Positions 46,901 through 58,355 are shown, counted from the first letter of the stretch. The stretch: 64,000 nt of DNA from Phytoseiulus persimilis (GCA_037576195.1 CM075104.1:1556775-1620774), one strand, 5' to 3'. Numbers and translations: made by a program. The notes: generated by a model not told the origin, from the letters alone.

Positions 46901-47282
46901 ACACCGCACCCGGCAGAACCTCAACAAACTCAATTCAGTGGAGACCACGTTTCCACGAAAAATTCCAAGGGTTCATCTGTCTACCCGGAACAGGCCAGTG
47001 TATCTTCTGAGCGCCTCGCCGCCGTTCACAACTGATCTCCAGAATGCGTTCAGCACAGAACTCACCAGAGCCGCCGAACCAATTGAGAGGAAGTGGTAAG
47101 CGAAGCTCGGAGAAACTCAACCGGAGTTCCTAAGCACACCAGCAATGAGCTCTGATTCATGGAAGGGAGGGAACTGTAACAAACGGCATCTAATCACTAG
47201 ATTCACCATTCTCGGATTCCACGATCGTCTGCGCTCGTCCAAAATCTTCCACGGACAAGCATCACCATGCCGGTGCTATCGA
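43903..47282. other. No recognisable gene; one unassigned frame
   Basis: About 3.4 kb. A 143-codon minus frame (45467-45898) begins MLRGRLTREELCREFGIG, and an acidic then Ala-rich stretch follows. It looks more protein-like than its neighbours but has no domain I recognise. Otherwise nothing is identifiable. Confidence 0.3.
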
Positions 47283-47681
47283 GGCATGGGCCCAGCTCCC
47301 CGGGAACCAGATCCCCGAAGCCAGGTCCCCGAGAACCAGATCCCCAAAGCCCGGATCCCCGAAGAATCCGTTTGCTAGTTTTGAGCCGCTGCGCCCTGAC
47401 CCGGAGGGAGTGAACTCCAGTGTTGCCTTGCTCGCGCTCTTTGTCCCTGTCACTCAAAGAATCACACTATGCCTATCATGTCCATGCAGATGGAACGAGA
47501 CACTCGTAAGCTCGGTCGTCCCGGTAGTGCTCCGGCTCTCTCCCCTCCACTCTTTCACAGCGACAGGGGAGAATCCAACGAACAGAGAATGAGTGCGCAC
47601 AAGATTAACAACACATAATGGGCTTCGGGGATCCATCAGACGAGGGATTCTGAACCGGGGTCCGAGGTGGATTCCCACGGC
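47283..47681. mobile_element. Foldback element with ~15-bp GATCCCCGAA repeats
   Basis: The left arm starts GGCATGGGCCC and repeats (A/G)(G)ATCCCCGAAGCC / GGTCCCCGAGAACC four or five times to 47370. The right arm (47617-47681) holds the inverse, GGCTTCGGGGATCC...GGGATTCTGAACC, then GGGGTCCGAGG. About 250 bp lie between the arms. No clear target duplication: GCTATCGA versus GTATCTGA is only suggestive. Confidence 0.6.
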
Positions 47682-48019
47682 GTATCTGAATACCTAAGAG
47701 TTGCACCGCCGAGCCTTCAGCATCCGTTGTGAATCTCTGCGGGGTTGGACTTCTTCGAACTAGGTTGAGAGCAAGCGGACGATCAGGGTCTCCGTCGAAT
47801 AACTGCTTTCAATATCCATGAAACTTGGGTGCGCATTGGGGATCGAACACTGTCAGGGGCTTCCCTCGAAGGGAAGAGCACGAGTCACCACTCACCACTT
47901 CAGCTCTTCAGTGCCTTTCCAGAGCGATAGATGAACTACATGAAGTATGTACATGGAAACTTTCATTTCTACTGACACCGACACGACACGATGGAGCGAC
48001 GGCGAGAGCAAGACAATAA

Positions 48020-48650
48020 GGCTACAGCCCATCACCGCGAAAACCCGTTACCGCGAAAACCCATCACCGTGAAAACCCATCACAGCGAAAACCCATTGCC
48101 GCGAAAACCCATCATCGCGACAGAATCTGGAGCTCGCTCCAAGCTAGGGAAGCTTCTATGCGAGGCGTCGAAATCTTTCCCGTACTCTTTCCTTCTCGAC
48201 GATGTTTCATGTGTATTCCCAGCAATTGCCCTGCCCGCGATAAAACTCATCAAAGCTTCGCATCAGGTAAGAGATTCATCGGTACCCCTCAGAATCATGT
48301 CTGGGTAGAATCTCTCGTGTTCCCTCATAGCTCCGCTGCCTATCTTTCATTCATCTATGATCCGCGTCACCACGAGGCGACAGAGAACGGTTGCCGAGGT
48401 ACCGGTTCCGTGATTTCGTATCGAGTAGCTGACTTGGAATAAGGATCCCTCTCTGAGAAACTATTCTTGGTTGCACCCCGGGCCGTTCGTCAGATACACA
48501 TGAATCATATACTTTCGACGCTTCGCATAGAAGCTTCCCTAGATGAGAGCGAGCTCCAGATTCTGTCGCGGTAACGGGTTTTAGCGGGTATGGGTTTTCG
48601 CGGTAATGGGTTCTCGCGGCAATGGGTTTTCGCGGTAATGGGTGCACACC
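48020..48650. mobile_element. Foldback element, 631 bp, 16-bp repeats, perfect TSD
   Basis: Flanked by identical GACAATAA (48012-48019 and 48651-48658). Ends GGCTACAGCCC and GGGTGCACACC (reverse complement GGTGTGCACCC). The left arm has five or six tandem 16-bp units CCCATCACCGCGAAAA, and the right arm has the inverse, TTTTCGCGGTAATGGG. Inside each array lies a matching inverted block containing AATCTGGAGCTCGCT and GGGAAGCTTCTATGCGA (48124-48172 and 48513-48565). The 340-bp loop has no recognisable gene. This is the clearest example of the foldback group. Confidence 0.9.
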
Positions 48651-48658
48651 GACAATAA

Positions 48659-50051
48659 TGAGAGTCACCCCCGCTAAATCAGCCTCCGGCGCTTAGGATT
48701 CGGGAAAGGGAAATTTCCGGAGCAGTGGTTTCTGGGGAACTGGGCCCCGACCCCGATTGATGCAGAGAGTACTGTGACTCCCAGACGCGTCGCCAACGAA
48801 GTCGGTCGCAGGACAGATCGCTCGGTCTCACGAAGCAATTGCCCTCAACGTTTTCTATATTCTATTTCATTATGAGTCGGCGCAGAGACTTCATGCGTTG
48901 ATCGATTTGAGCTGCTCCCATTAGAATACTGGGCCCCTTTAGAAAGATATGTGACATGCCTGAATGAAACACATTTCGGGGAAGAACATTCTCATGCGTG
49001 ACCTTCGTACTTCCCTCACAAGCATGTTCATGGGAGTCACCCGAACCGGTCAGTGCATGAAGTCTCTGACCTTAATTATGAGAAGCTGACACTCCAGTGT
49101 GAATGAAATCAGAATGATGACGACTGAGCACTGCGCGATTTTGAGCATTCCGATAATTCGGAATGGTGAGCGGTCGAACTTGATCGCTCAGCTTCTGCTG
49201 TTCCATCTGAGCGAACCATCGAGTCTTGTCAGGATGCTGCGGGGTCGTTACCGCGGCCGTGTCTGGAACCGGTGCGTCGGATCGCTGTCGGTCCGTCGTG
49301 GAATTTTCATGATCACACAGGCCCATCGATTCTTCTCGTCATACTTTCGAACGACTGTTCTCCGACGATCGGGACGAATTTCTCTGAACTCAGTTCGATT
49401 CGCTTCGTCATCCATGGCAGCGATCATGACAAAATATCGTCCCGACTCGATTAGCCGCTAAGGAAAGAAATCCTCTCGCGAAGGCAGGAAAGTAATTGGA
49501 CATGCGGCGAAGAAATGTTAAAAACCACTATATTGGAATATCTTCACTCTGAGAGGTGATTCAGACGAGAAGAATCTTTGGCGAAGCGGTCAATGGGACA
49601 TCGCGAAAATCGGTTGCTGCACCGCGGGACTGCAATGAATGGACGCCGCTTTCACCTAGGCACTCATCTTTACATCCCTAGATTTCAAACCTTATGGCGG
49701 ACGAGTTATCGTCTCCGCGGTTTCTCGTCAGACTCATCGCTGACTATAAATCCCATTCTCGAGGATGTTGTTCCGCGGAAAATCTCTGAGGAATGAACAC
49801 ATCGCTGCTGAAGCCTTTCGCTGATCTGAGCGAGACTCCTGAGCGAGAATCCCACAAGATTGGTCGTCATCATCATCACATCTTGTCCCCACTATTTGCA
49901 TGGAAGGAGGTGCGTTCCGCGCCATTCCCGCGTTCCGCCGCTCAGAAGCGAATCTGTTGGGTCGCGGGAGAGGCCTGACCGGCGCGTTCGAGCGCTCTTC
50001 GTTACATTTCCGTCGTGCCCGGACTTGCCCATTCTCGATCCAAGCAGCCGT
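48659..50051. other. No recognisable gene
   Basis: Roughly 1.4 kb with no motif, repeat or element end recognised. Confidence 0.4.
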
Positions 50052-50473
50052 CGACCTTTCCGACCAAGACATTTCGGCTCCAAGACACTTCGGCTCCGAG
50101 ACTTTCGGTTTTGGACATCTCGCCCCGAACTCGCTCGCAATGTCCGGATTCCACCTGATGTTCATCAATCCATCATCATTGATCTTCCATTCGCTTTTCA
50201 CCCACAAGGGAATATCTTCATCACGCAAAGGGGCCCTGCCAGTCGTTGTCATTAGCGGCGTCCGTCAAACCCATCGCGACTGAATACCTCGTTCATGTAA
50301 CGCAACGGCTGCCCGTGAGAGCGCACGGCTTCAGTTGAACATCAGTTTAAGTTCCAGATGCACGGGTCGTGCGTGAGTCACGGTTGCAGAGAGCTTTATT
50401 GCCGGAAAGACGTCCACCGAGGTTGAAGCATGAAATATGTGCAAGTAATCTTACGAACAACGGAGTGTCTCTA

Positions 50474-51655
50474 CCAGGTCTATGCATATGCAACCGGCAA
50501 ATCCTTGAGAGGGCGCTAACGTCGGCAGCAATGAATATTCCTTCGTCCAATCAACTCTATTGTCCACATGACACACCAAACTACAAGACTCAGTCGCTGA
50601 TTCGCCAGTTCACTCGGAAAAAGTTCAGTTTTTTTTTATCAGAAATGTCGTACTCCGAACCTACAAAACAGGATTTGCGGACAATGCTGATTCTCCTCTA
50701 TCATCTCAACAAGAACACGACCGTAGCTCATCGAACGCTTGTGGAAGTTTCCAACAAGCATGCTCTCGGACAATCGCAGTGTTACGATTGGTTCAAGAAA
50801 TTCGACAGACAGGGGGGGATCCGGTGTGGCGAATGAACCACGAGGAAGACCAGCCCAGAATTTTGAGAACCGCTCACTGCAAGAGTCGCTAGACGAGGAC
50901 GACGCGCAAACTCAAGAGCAACTCGCAGCCCAGTTGAAGGTATCTCGAGGAACTGTTGCGCGCCGCCTGCAGACCCTCGGAGAAATCCAGAAGATCTCGA
51001 AGTAGGTGCCTCATGAATTTACTGACCGTCTACAAGAAAGGCAGAAAACCACATGCGAACTGCTGCTCGCCAGACAGAGTAGAAAATCATTCCTGCACCG
51101 GATAGTAACTTCTGATAAGAATGAATATATTTCGAAAACCCCAAGCTCGAAAAATCGTGGGTGAACCCTGGAGAAGGAACGACATCCACAGTGAGGCCGA
51201 ATCGTTCCGGAAAAAAAGACAATGCTGTGTGTTTGGTGGGACAGACGAGGCGTGCTCCGATATGAGCCCTTGAAACCCGGTGAAACCATTGACACAGCAC
51301 GGTACAGGGAACAAATCATCAATCTGAGTGAGGTCCTGGACGTTAAACGCCCAGAATACCATCGAAGGCAGCACAAAGTTATTCTGCTCCATGATAACGC
51401 CCCTAGTCACACATCGAGACCCGTCCGGGACGCTCTCGCAAATCTTCGATGGGAAGTTTTATCGCATGCCGCTTACTCACCAGACCTGGCGCCAACAGAT
51501 TGCCACCTATCAAGGGCTCCGTAAACTGCCCGATACGTGAGCACGATGTGTGGCTTGTGAAGGCACATACTTCGAATAAAATACTTGCCGCGGTGCTCCT
51601 GTGGCAAATGTGTCTTTTCAGAGAAAAAAATCCGGTTTCATATGCATAGACCTGG
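50474..51655 (+). mobile_element. mariner element, 1,182 bp, with TIRs and TA
   Basis: The left terminal repeat begins CCAGGTCTATGCATATG (50474-50497). The right one (51632-51655) is its reverse complement over 24 bp with a single mismatch. TA dinucleotides flank both ends (50472-50473, 51656-51657). The length and single transposase ORF are normal for mariner. Intact ends around a broken gene mean the copy could in principle be moved only by a transposase supplied in trans. Confidence 0.92.
50645..51579 (+). pseudogene. mariner transposase (DD34D), inactivated
   Basis: Reads MSYSEPTKQDLRTMLILLY at the start, then CYDWFKKF, RGRPAQN, VSRGTVARRLQTLG (helix-turn-helix linker), FLHRIVTSDKNEY (first Asp), KKTMLCVWWDRRGVLRYE, LLHDNAPSHT (second Asp), SPDLAPTD (third Asp, 34 residues later) and, after a deletion, LRKLPDT and ACEGTYFE before TAA at 51577-51579. 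All three aspartates survive. At least four frameshifts or stops (near 50820, 51005, 51170, 51525) and loss of about 40 residues before LRKLP make it non-functional. The gene lies wholly between the terminal repeats. Confidence 0.92.
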
Positions 51656-51929
51656 TATACACATGGGCACCCTGCATAATCTCATGCACATATGACCGCC
51701 GCCGTTAGATGCCGAAATTTCCGTGTACGGCATGCTAGGTCCGTGGAGTCTTGGGGCCGGAACGTCTCGCAGCTGAAAAGTCTCCGGGTCGAGATGTCTA
51801 GGGGCCCAAAAGTCCAGGAGCCGCGATGTATTGGGACCGAAGTATCCGCGGCTGAAACGCGTTGACCCCGTCATACGATGGAGAGCTGAGGCGTGGTATG
51901 TATTCTTTTTCGGATCGGATCATTTGAGA

Positions 51930-51951
51930 CAGTGGATCTAAACCTTTTTGG
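51930..51951 (+). mobile_element. Solo hAT-like terminus
   Basis: CAGTGGATCTAAACCTTTTT resembles the CAGTGGTTCTCAACCTTTTT type of hAT end seen at 23549 and 60247. No opposite end was found within the next few kilobases, so this is a remnant or a chance match. Confidence 0.45.
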
Positions 51952-52374
51952 TTCGATCCACCGCACATACCCTCCAATAGGTACATATCAGCAAGCGGAT
52001 CCAGCGAAAAGATCTAAGATTTCGAAAACTGTATACTTTCTGCCGATTTCCATGGGAACGCACAGAATCGATGATCCACGGTTCATGTGTTTACCATGCC
52101 ATTCGCTATCCAAGGGTGTTCGATCGGTACAGGGTTGATATATTGAATAAGAATCCACGAGTTTTCGGTTACTTAGCTGAAAAAGTAGCCCAATTTCTGC
52201 CGGAAAAATCGTTGAAATCGGTTCCCTCAATGAGCCACGGCGGGTTTTGCGAAGGGTACAGAATGAAGGGGAGCGAAGTGTGAATTGTTTTCGATTTCTT
52301 CGGGTTCACGCTGGATGCACGAGCTCGATTCATATTGGAGGGAGTGGGGCACGGAACGATCCCGTTTTGGAGAT

Positions 52375-52745
52375 GGCGAATTCGTCGAGAATCGACGATT
52401 CTCGAGCCTTCAGAGTCGGTAAGACAGGGGAATTCAGCTCCGACATGCTCTGAAAATCACCTCCCGACCTAATCGAAAACAAAAAACGGAGAAGATGGTT
52501 CCAAAGAGCAATTGAGCGAGAGAGGCATATTCGGAAAATTTCCCCAGCGGCTGAGCTATGGCCAAAACGAGGATGACCATGATCGTCGGCACAGCTTACT
52601 GCGTACATCTCGTAAATTATCCTGCATAACGACAGCGGAGGCCCGTGCGATCGAGTTACTCTCGTGCTGTCGAATATCAGCAGCAGAGGCTTGATTGAGA
52701 TTTTGCAGCCATAAATTGGCGCAAGGAGGGAAAGTGGGTTTTCAC
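52375..52745 (+). repeat. Dispersed repeat, pair member 2
   Basis: Aligns in patches with 24680-25040 (see there): GAATCGACGATTC, GCGGCTGAGCTATGG, GACCATGATCGTCGGCACAG, GGCGCAAGGAGGG. A 60-codon frame here (52512-52694) reads RLSYGQNEDDHDRRHSLLR, matching the RLSYG text of the first copy. It may belong to an element whose left end is the hAT-like terminus at 51930. Confidence 0.55.
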
Positions 52746-52998
52746 GAGGCGAAATTCAACGGAAATTCCTGAGTCCGCACTGCATCGTAAAAAGTTACTT
52801 CGATGACATTACGGGCGAATTGCCAGAAAATTGCGGCGCTGTTGCAGACTTTCGGCGTCTCACGAGTGAGAACTCTGCGGCTGAATGAGCATCCAGTTAT
52901 CAACGCTTGTAGAGAACATACTCGAGGTCTACTTGAGGGTATGACCGAAGATAGTTTGTTTGTTCGACCTCGATACGTGGGCACCGGAGTTCAGCATA

Positions 52999-53095
52999 AT
53001 CATAATCATGATTACGAATATCATCAATAGTCATACTCAAGTCACGATTATCCTGTTATTCATATCTTGATTATGATTATTAATCATGATCTTAA
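52999..53095. repeat. AT-rich degenerate ATCATGATTA repeat
   Basis: Contains CATAATCATAATCATGATTA and TTGATTATGATTATTAATCA with related palindromic phrases over about 95 bp, in otherwise GC-balanced DNA. Able to fold on itself; a decayed microsatellite. Confidence 0.7.
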
Positions 53096-53124
53096 TCAAG
53101 GTCAAAAAGCAAGTATCTTAGGGT

Positions 53125-53265
53125 GAGTCTGACCGTACCTCTCAGAGTCCAAGTAGGTGATTCCTAGATCGATCTGAACACTGAACATACTGTTTAGAAG
53201 AGATGGAGGTGATTCCGAGATCGATCTGACCATACTTTTCACATGCTATGGAGGTGACTCTGCCT
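53125..53265 (+). repeat. Degenerate 45-bp minisatellite units
   Basis: About three highly diverged units; the best is GGAGGTGATTCCGAGATCGA then TCTGACCATACTTTTC. Orientation is as in array D. No conserved flank is evident. Confidence 0.7.
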
Positions 53266-56077
53266 CAATGATTCCGTATCACCCTTTCCTGATCATCTCT
53301 TGTGTGGACAAACGTGGTGTCACGAGTCAAGCAGTCGGTGCGTCCCTGGGTAGCAGAGCGTTCCGACGCGTGCATCCCTGGCATTGGTGACTGGCCATCA
53401 CCACACGGCTACCTCGTATGGTCAGTGAAAGTACAATAGCGTTACCGGCGTCTACGGACACGTCTTTGGTTATTTGATTATGATCATTCCCAACTCTGGT
53501 AGGCACCCGGAAATTGTTGGCACCACTCATGGAGCGTGTTCGATGCGGTATTACGCGAATGTTCTAATGAGCAGTGACAGTTATTCCTGCGAGGGATTTG
53601 CGGTCATGGCAGACCGGCTTTATGCCACGTCACCTCGTGGAATTCCGAAATTCGCGAAGCCGTAGCGAGGAAAGTTTTATTCTTTAGGGGGAGTACGGAA
53701 TGCCCCCGAGATAAAGAGAATGAAGTCAGCCGCCCTCGAAGAGAAATCCTGCGTACGCGCCCGTCTCTGACTCATCTCGATTCCTCGATACACTCTCGCA
53801 GATTCCGGATGGGACAAAGGGCGAACAATGTAGGCTAATTCGATTCGCAAGGTAATGATCCATACTACATCCAACATCTCGACCAGACAAGTGAGACGGA
53901 AATGCCGCCGCCGCCGTCGATTTTCCATTGCCCTCAAACAACGCTGAAGCGGCCGCCAGAGGGAAAGTATTAGAGAAGAGTCGTACTCGACGCTTTGTTT
54001 GGTGACCAGAGAGCTGAACCTCCAGGGAGCACGTCTTCGTCCGTCGGACTCGAGGTGATTTCGAAAGATTTGGAATCCCCGAGCAATGGTCAGAATGGAA
54101 TGTCCGGTTCTCGATTCACTTTCCCGGGATCGACTCACGAGCATCCAATGACTCCGCTGATTCGTCTGCGAAGGCATACGTGTAAGCAGATGCTGAACTT
54201 TCGAATAGCGGAATGTGGACCATCAGCGGACGGTCTAGCGAAAATATCTGAGCCGATTCCTCGGCCCTGATCGAGTGATCTAGCGAGGATTCGCCCAAGT
54301 CGACTCGAGAAGTTGTCAGGTTGTGAGGGCGTGAACGTCCCGCCACAGACGGGCGCTCCTTATCTGATATGCTACAAGCGGGAAGTAGACAAACGGATTG
54401 CTGTGTTTCGTAGCCGAATTTCATCAGCCATCGCGTTCTCGTCACGCATCACAAGACTGCAGGGGAATATCACTTAGAAAGTCGACGATTGGCTTCGAAA
54501 GGAATATTCTCTTCGGGTTTCGCCCACACTGCTCAATTTAATTCCACAACCAGTTGATCCGCTGGACCTCCCGATGGTTGACCGGATCAGTGATTGTCAA
54601 CGTTATCGTTTTTCGTTCGTCGTTTGGAAACTATGTTACACGCCACGCTGGACGCCCCGCTTCCAGTTGAACCCTTTGAGATACGGCAAACGAGAGCAAC
54701 TTGCGAGCAAGAACACCCTCCCACCGCGCTTTTATTGTGTTAGCTCGAGGAGCGCAGTCTGCCCCAGCTGCAGTGGTGACCCTGAGAATTGACCTCAGTC
54801 GACCAAGGAATTCCCGTGGGCGCATGCGAGGACCTTGAATCTGGGAATGGGACTCTACTCGCCCCGAGGCATTGTTGGCCTTGTTTGATTCTTCTCTTAC
54901 CCACGCCGTTTCTCTCTGTTAATACAAGGCCATCTACTTTCCAGAGCTCGGAAGTGCTGGAGAATAGCAAAAAAAACTGTGTCACAGGTCCTCAATGATG
55001 GCTTCTATGACAAGGTCCCCATGATCAACAGTTTCCTGGAGAGTCGCGTTGATTTTCTATGATTTCAAGGATCTTGAAACGGAGTTCTTCGCGTCCTGTG
55101 GAATCAACAGAGCTCCGGATCTGGTCGGGAAAGAGCAGTTTCGAAAGCCAACTAACGGATCAATATTTGGCAAGAAGTCTCGCTCGACAATGGACCCCGG
55201 CCGATCTTGCAACCAGCGCCAACAGTGTTCCCGAGCTCACGGGGCTCAGAACGACACAGTGCACCTTTCCCCCTTTCCGACTCATCCGCTCTCACAGCGG
55301 GCTCCGCCTCAAGCGTTTCGCGACTCTCCATACCTACAGCTGACTCGACAGTATAGGAGAACTTTGCCTTGTTTCGAGCGTGCGCAGAGTGCGGATCGAA
55401 GTAGCATTGCCGAAACGGAGCCGGGAGAAAAAGTGGTGATGCGAATGCAGCGGGTGGAAATAGGTTGGGTCATTTGCCGCGTCGTTCAGCGAGGCCGATT
55501 TCCAGAGATAATCGATCGGAGAACGACATGACCACTGGGGCTGTTCGGCGAAAACGTAATTCCAGTCCGGCTGGGCACGGAGCTCGAAGAGCCGTTTCGG
55601 GTTGACTCGACGCCGGCGATAGCTTCGCGATATGGACTCTTCAAGGAGAGGCCACGAAGTGGGGAACTTGACCCAAAATTCGCTGTGAGCATGAGTTTTC
55701 GGGCGCGAGAGAGAGTGTCAGCTCTATTGCAGTCCCTGGAAAGTAGGAAGAGGTGTGAAAGCCACCCGGATTCTTGCTCTCATACCTGGGAAGTCCAGCC
55801 CAGTATGTTTCCCGGCGGGAGACCGGGCTCACTAAGTGAAGTTTCAAGTCTCGCGAGGTTGTACTGTTCCCTGATCCGCGTCAAAATGCAAGTGTTCGAG
55901 GGCCATCCGAGCTGATTCTACCACTTGAACGTGACTGTGTTTCGCTTCCATGATCAGACATCTGCTTTCAAGCCTGGATCCGGGAAATCTGCTGTGCTCG
56001 AAAAACGTTTCTCAACGATTCATTACTGGTCATCGCTCACTTTGATTCTGGTCTCGTCGTCGTTGCTCCGGACGGTG
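53266..56077. other. No recognisable gene
   Basis: About 2.8 kb. Frames of 166 codons (53677-54177 minus) and 160 codons (55049-55531 plus) show no domain and overlap other frames. CCGCCAGAGGG at 53952 repeats the core of the palindrome at 14107, probably by chance. Confidence 0.4.
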
Positions 56078-56475
56078 GGTGTCTTCCCGTTTCCTTGGAC
56101 CCGTTTCCCATAGAACCGATTCCCTAAAACCGTTCCCCCAACCAGAAACTCCCCTCCCCTCATTTCGTGACCCTTTCAATGAATGAGGCCTCTATGTAGA
56201 GCCCCCCGACCATGGACGCCAATGGTCGGCTACGAGAATGATGGTGCTGGCACTCAGGTTTCATTCTGCGGTGAGTCTGATCTGGCCATGTGAGTATCTC
56301 AAAGGGTTCGCTCCGCCACGTGTAATAGATACAAAGCCGGCTAGAACTCTGTGAGAGGCAACGTGAAAGCAAAGGAAGCCATACACGATGAGGGTCTCGG
56401 AGTCAGAACAAGCTTTCTGGTCGGGGACACGGTTCCGTAGAAAAGCTCCGAGGAAACGGCTGCCGGGGATTTCTC
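56078..56475. mobile_element. Foldback element, same family as 31547
   Basis: The left arm starts GGTGTCTTCCCGTTTCC and continues with 14-16-bp units GGACCCGTTTCCCATA, GAACCGATTCCCTAAA and ACCGTTCCCCCAACCAG. The right arm (56388-56475) is the inverse, TCTGGTCGGGGACACGGTTC, then GAGGAAACGGCTGCC. The internal block ATGAGGCCTCTATGTAGAGC matches the TGAGGTCTATATGCAGAGCC block of the 31.5-kb element. The target duplication is not clear. Confidence 0.65.
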
Positions 56476-57255
56476 CGAAGATTTCGAAGAACTGACTGCG
56501 GTTCAGCCTCGAGGGGAGAAGGTCGGAATTCATGGAGTAGTAGATTGAATTCGGCTGGTTCCCTGTAAGAAATCAGTGAGTCTTGCATGGTCACGCCGGA
56601 CTACGTGCCCAATCTCGCGGCGAGTCGCCGACAAGTAGAGAGACTCCCACTTTTTCGAAACCTTAGTCCCTTCCCAGAGCTGCTTGCAGAATCCTCTCAA
56701 TCGGCTTCGCGCTTCCCTCTGCTCTCAAGATACATCCTCCGTCATACCGCCCAGAGCATCCAGCATTCATGAATAGTGGCGGGTCGCGACTCTCAGATGG
56801 ACAGTCATGGAAGTTCCCGATCCCGTGACTCCCATGTTTGTCGATAGAAACGCGCCGATGAACGGCATACAGGAGGGTGAGGGGCAGGTGTTCAGGACGA
56901 GGAGACTGAATATGACGGGATTCAAGCATTACGCATTTAACAGTTCATTGGCCATATAGAGATCGATGGAGAAGTCGGTAGATGATTCTCAGAGAGACGG
57001 GCTCTAGTAATGAGGATGACCAAGAGGTGTTCCGAATTCGCGGAAATATACAGGGATATTGACTCGGAATGGTGTTGAAAGAAAGTGAAAAAGCTTGTGC
57101 CGTCTCGATGAGAAAACGTTGAGACCTTCGATTTGCTCAACAGCACCCAGAATGGGTCCAAGAAGTTTCATCACCGGACATTCTCTCTCTTTCGTCATGG
57201 TGGCCGCAAACAAGATTTGAAGAGTTCCGAGACGCTATGTGTGCGTTCAGTGGCG
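56476..57255. other. No recognisable gene
   Basis: Short overlapping frames only. Confidence 0.4.
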
Positions 57256-57263
57256 CAAATATG

Positions 57264-58355
57264 GGGTGCACCCCAGCTGGGCAAGGATGCCAGGTGGGCC
57301 ACGCCGTCAAGTGGACTTGCCGTCGATTGGGCTAAGTCGTCAGATGGGCCAGAACCTCACGTGGGCTACGCCGTCGACTGGGCAAGCCCTCAGGTGGGCC
57401 ATAACGATGCGTCGTCCTCACAGCGCCCTATTCCGTGACTTTGGAGAACGTCATGCTCCAATGAGCATACGATGATGCAATGAGCGATACTGCAATTATC
57501 AGAATTGTTACCGCTCTGAGCCGTAATTCTGTTCATAAGGCGAAAGTATTCCGTGCTGGGCAGTCGAATAGATTGACAGAACTTCGGCTCCGTGTGCTTC
57601 CAGCTTTGTCCCCTACCTCCCCGAGGGATGGAGTTGCTAGGATCGATTGATGCCCCCCAGCAGCAGCGTACCGACCCTCGGAGATGCCCCATTCGAGCTC
57701 ACGCGCCGCGTCGCTTCCCCCATCATTAATAAGAACCATGTATTTCGCATTCGTATGTATGAAGCAAGAGAAGTTTTGACTCATTTCGGGCTCGTTTTAT
57801 TCTTTAATCTCGGAGCTTCCGCGATACTCCGAGTTTGAAAGTTCTCTACGAACCTTCGCTCTACAAACAATACGTCCATTGAGTTATGGGGAGGCTGTGC
57901 CGTGATTCCGAGGCATTCGAAGTTTGCACGAACTCGATGAGCTTCCGGTTCATGAGGAGTTTTTGTTTCGCCAGTGCATCTGGCTTTCGAAACTTTGAAG
58001 CTTGTTCTTCTGTCCCCTTAGCCCATGTTCCCTCCCCAACAAAGCGAGAGAGCTGTCTATGCGACGATTCCAAGATCATAAGAGCACTCTCTCGCGGATC
58101 ACCCTGATTTCTGTTTCAGCGAGTGGTTCTGAGAATCGTCCTTGGGAACCCCGCGAAAGGAAACTGTGGGTACACCTCGATTTCGGCCTGCGGAATTCAA
58201 GCTCGCCCGCTGAAACGACGGCGCATCGTGATGGCCCACCTGACGTCACAGCCCAGATCACGGCATAGCCTACTTGATGTGGTGGCTCACCTGACGCCGT
58301 GGCCCACTCGACGGCGTGGCCCAGTTGGCGCCGTGGCCCACTCGACTTGCTTCGG
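57264..58355. mobile_element. Foldback element, 1.09 kb, 17-bp repeats, 7/8 TSD
   Basis: The left arm (57264-57408) has exactly 17-bp units: GTGGGCCACGCCGTCAA, GTGGACTTGCCGTCGAT, TGGGCTAAGTCGTCAGA, TGGGCCAGAACCTCACG, TGGGCTACGCCGTCGAC. The right arm (58228-58345) has seven inverted 17-bp units such as GGCTCACCTGACGCCGT and GGCCCACTCGACGGCGT. The left end GGGTGCACCCC resembles the GGTGTGCACCC end of the 48.0-kb element. Flanks CAAATATG (57256-57263) and GAAATATG (58356-58363) match at 7 of 8. About 800 bp lie between the arms, with no gene recognised. Confidence 0.8.

Larger units (their letters stand above)
50052..51862. mobile_element. Foldback element with 16-bp repeats, split by mariner
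   Basis: The left arm (50052-50135) has units CAAGACATTTCGGCTC, CAAGACACTTCGGCTC, CGAGACTTTCGGTTTT, GGACATCTCGCCCCGA, 16 bp each. The right arm (51725-51862) has at least seven inverted 16-bp units such as AAAGTCTCCGGGTCGA, GATGTCTAGGGGCCCA and GATGTATTGGGACCGA. The mariner at 50474-51655 sits in the spacer, so the original loop was only a few hundred bases. Ends and target duplication were not resolved. Confidence 0.65.

Noticed and set aside
47275..47689. Target duplication for the 47.3-kb foldback (GCTATCGA / GTATCTGA)
   Set aside because: Only a shifted TATC core agrees; not better than chance for octamers chosen by eye.
48020..48120. CRISPR-like array of 16-bp repeats
   Set aside because: Units are directly adjacent with no unique spacers, are paired with an inverted array, and no cas-like gene is present.
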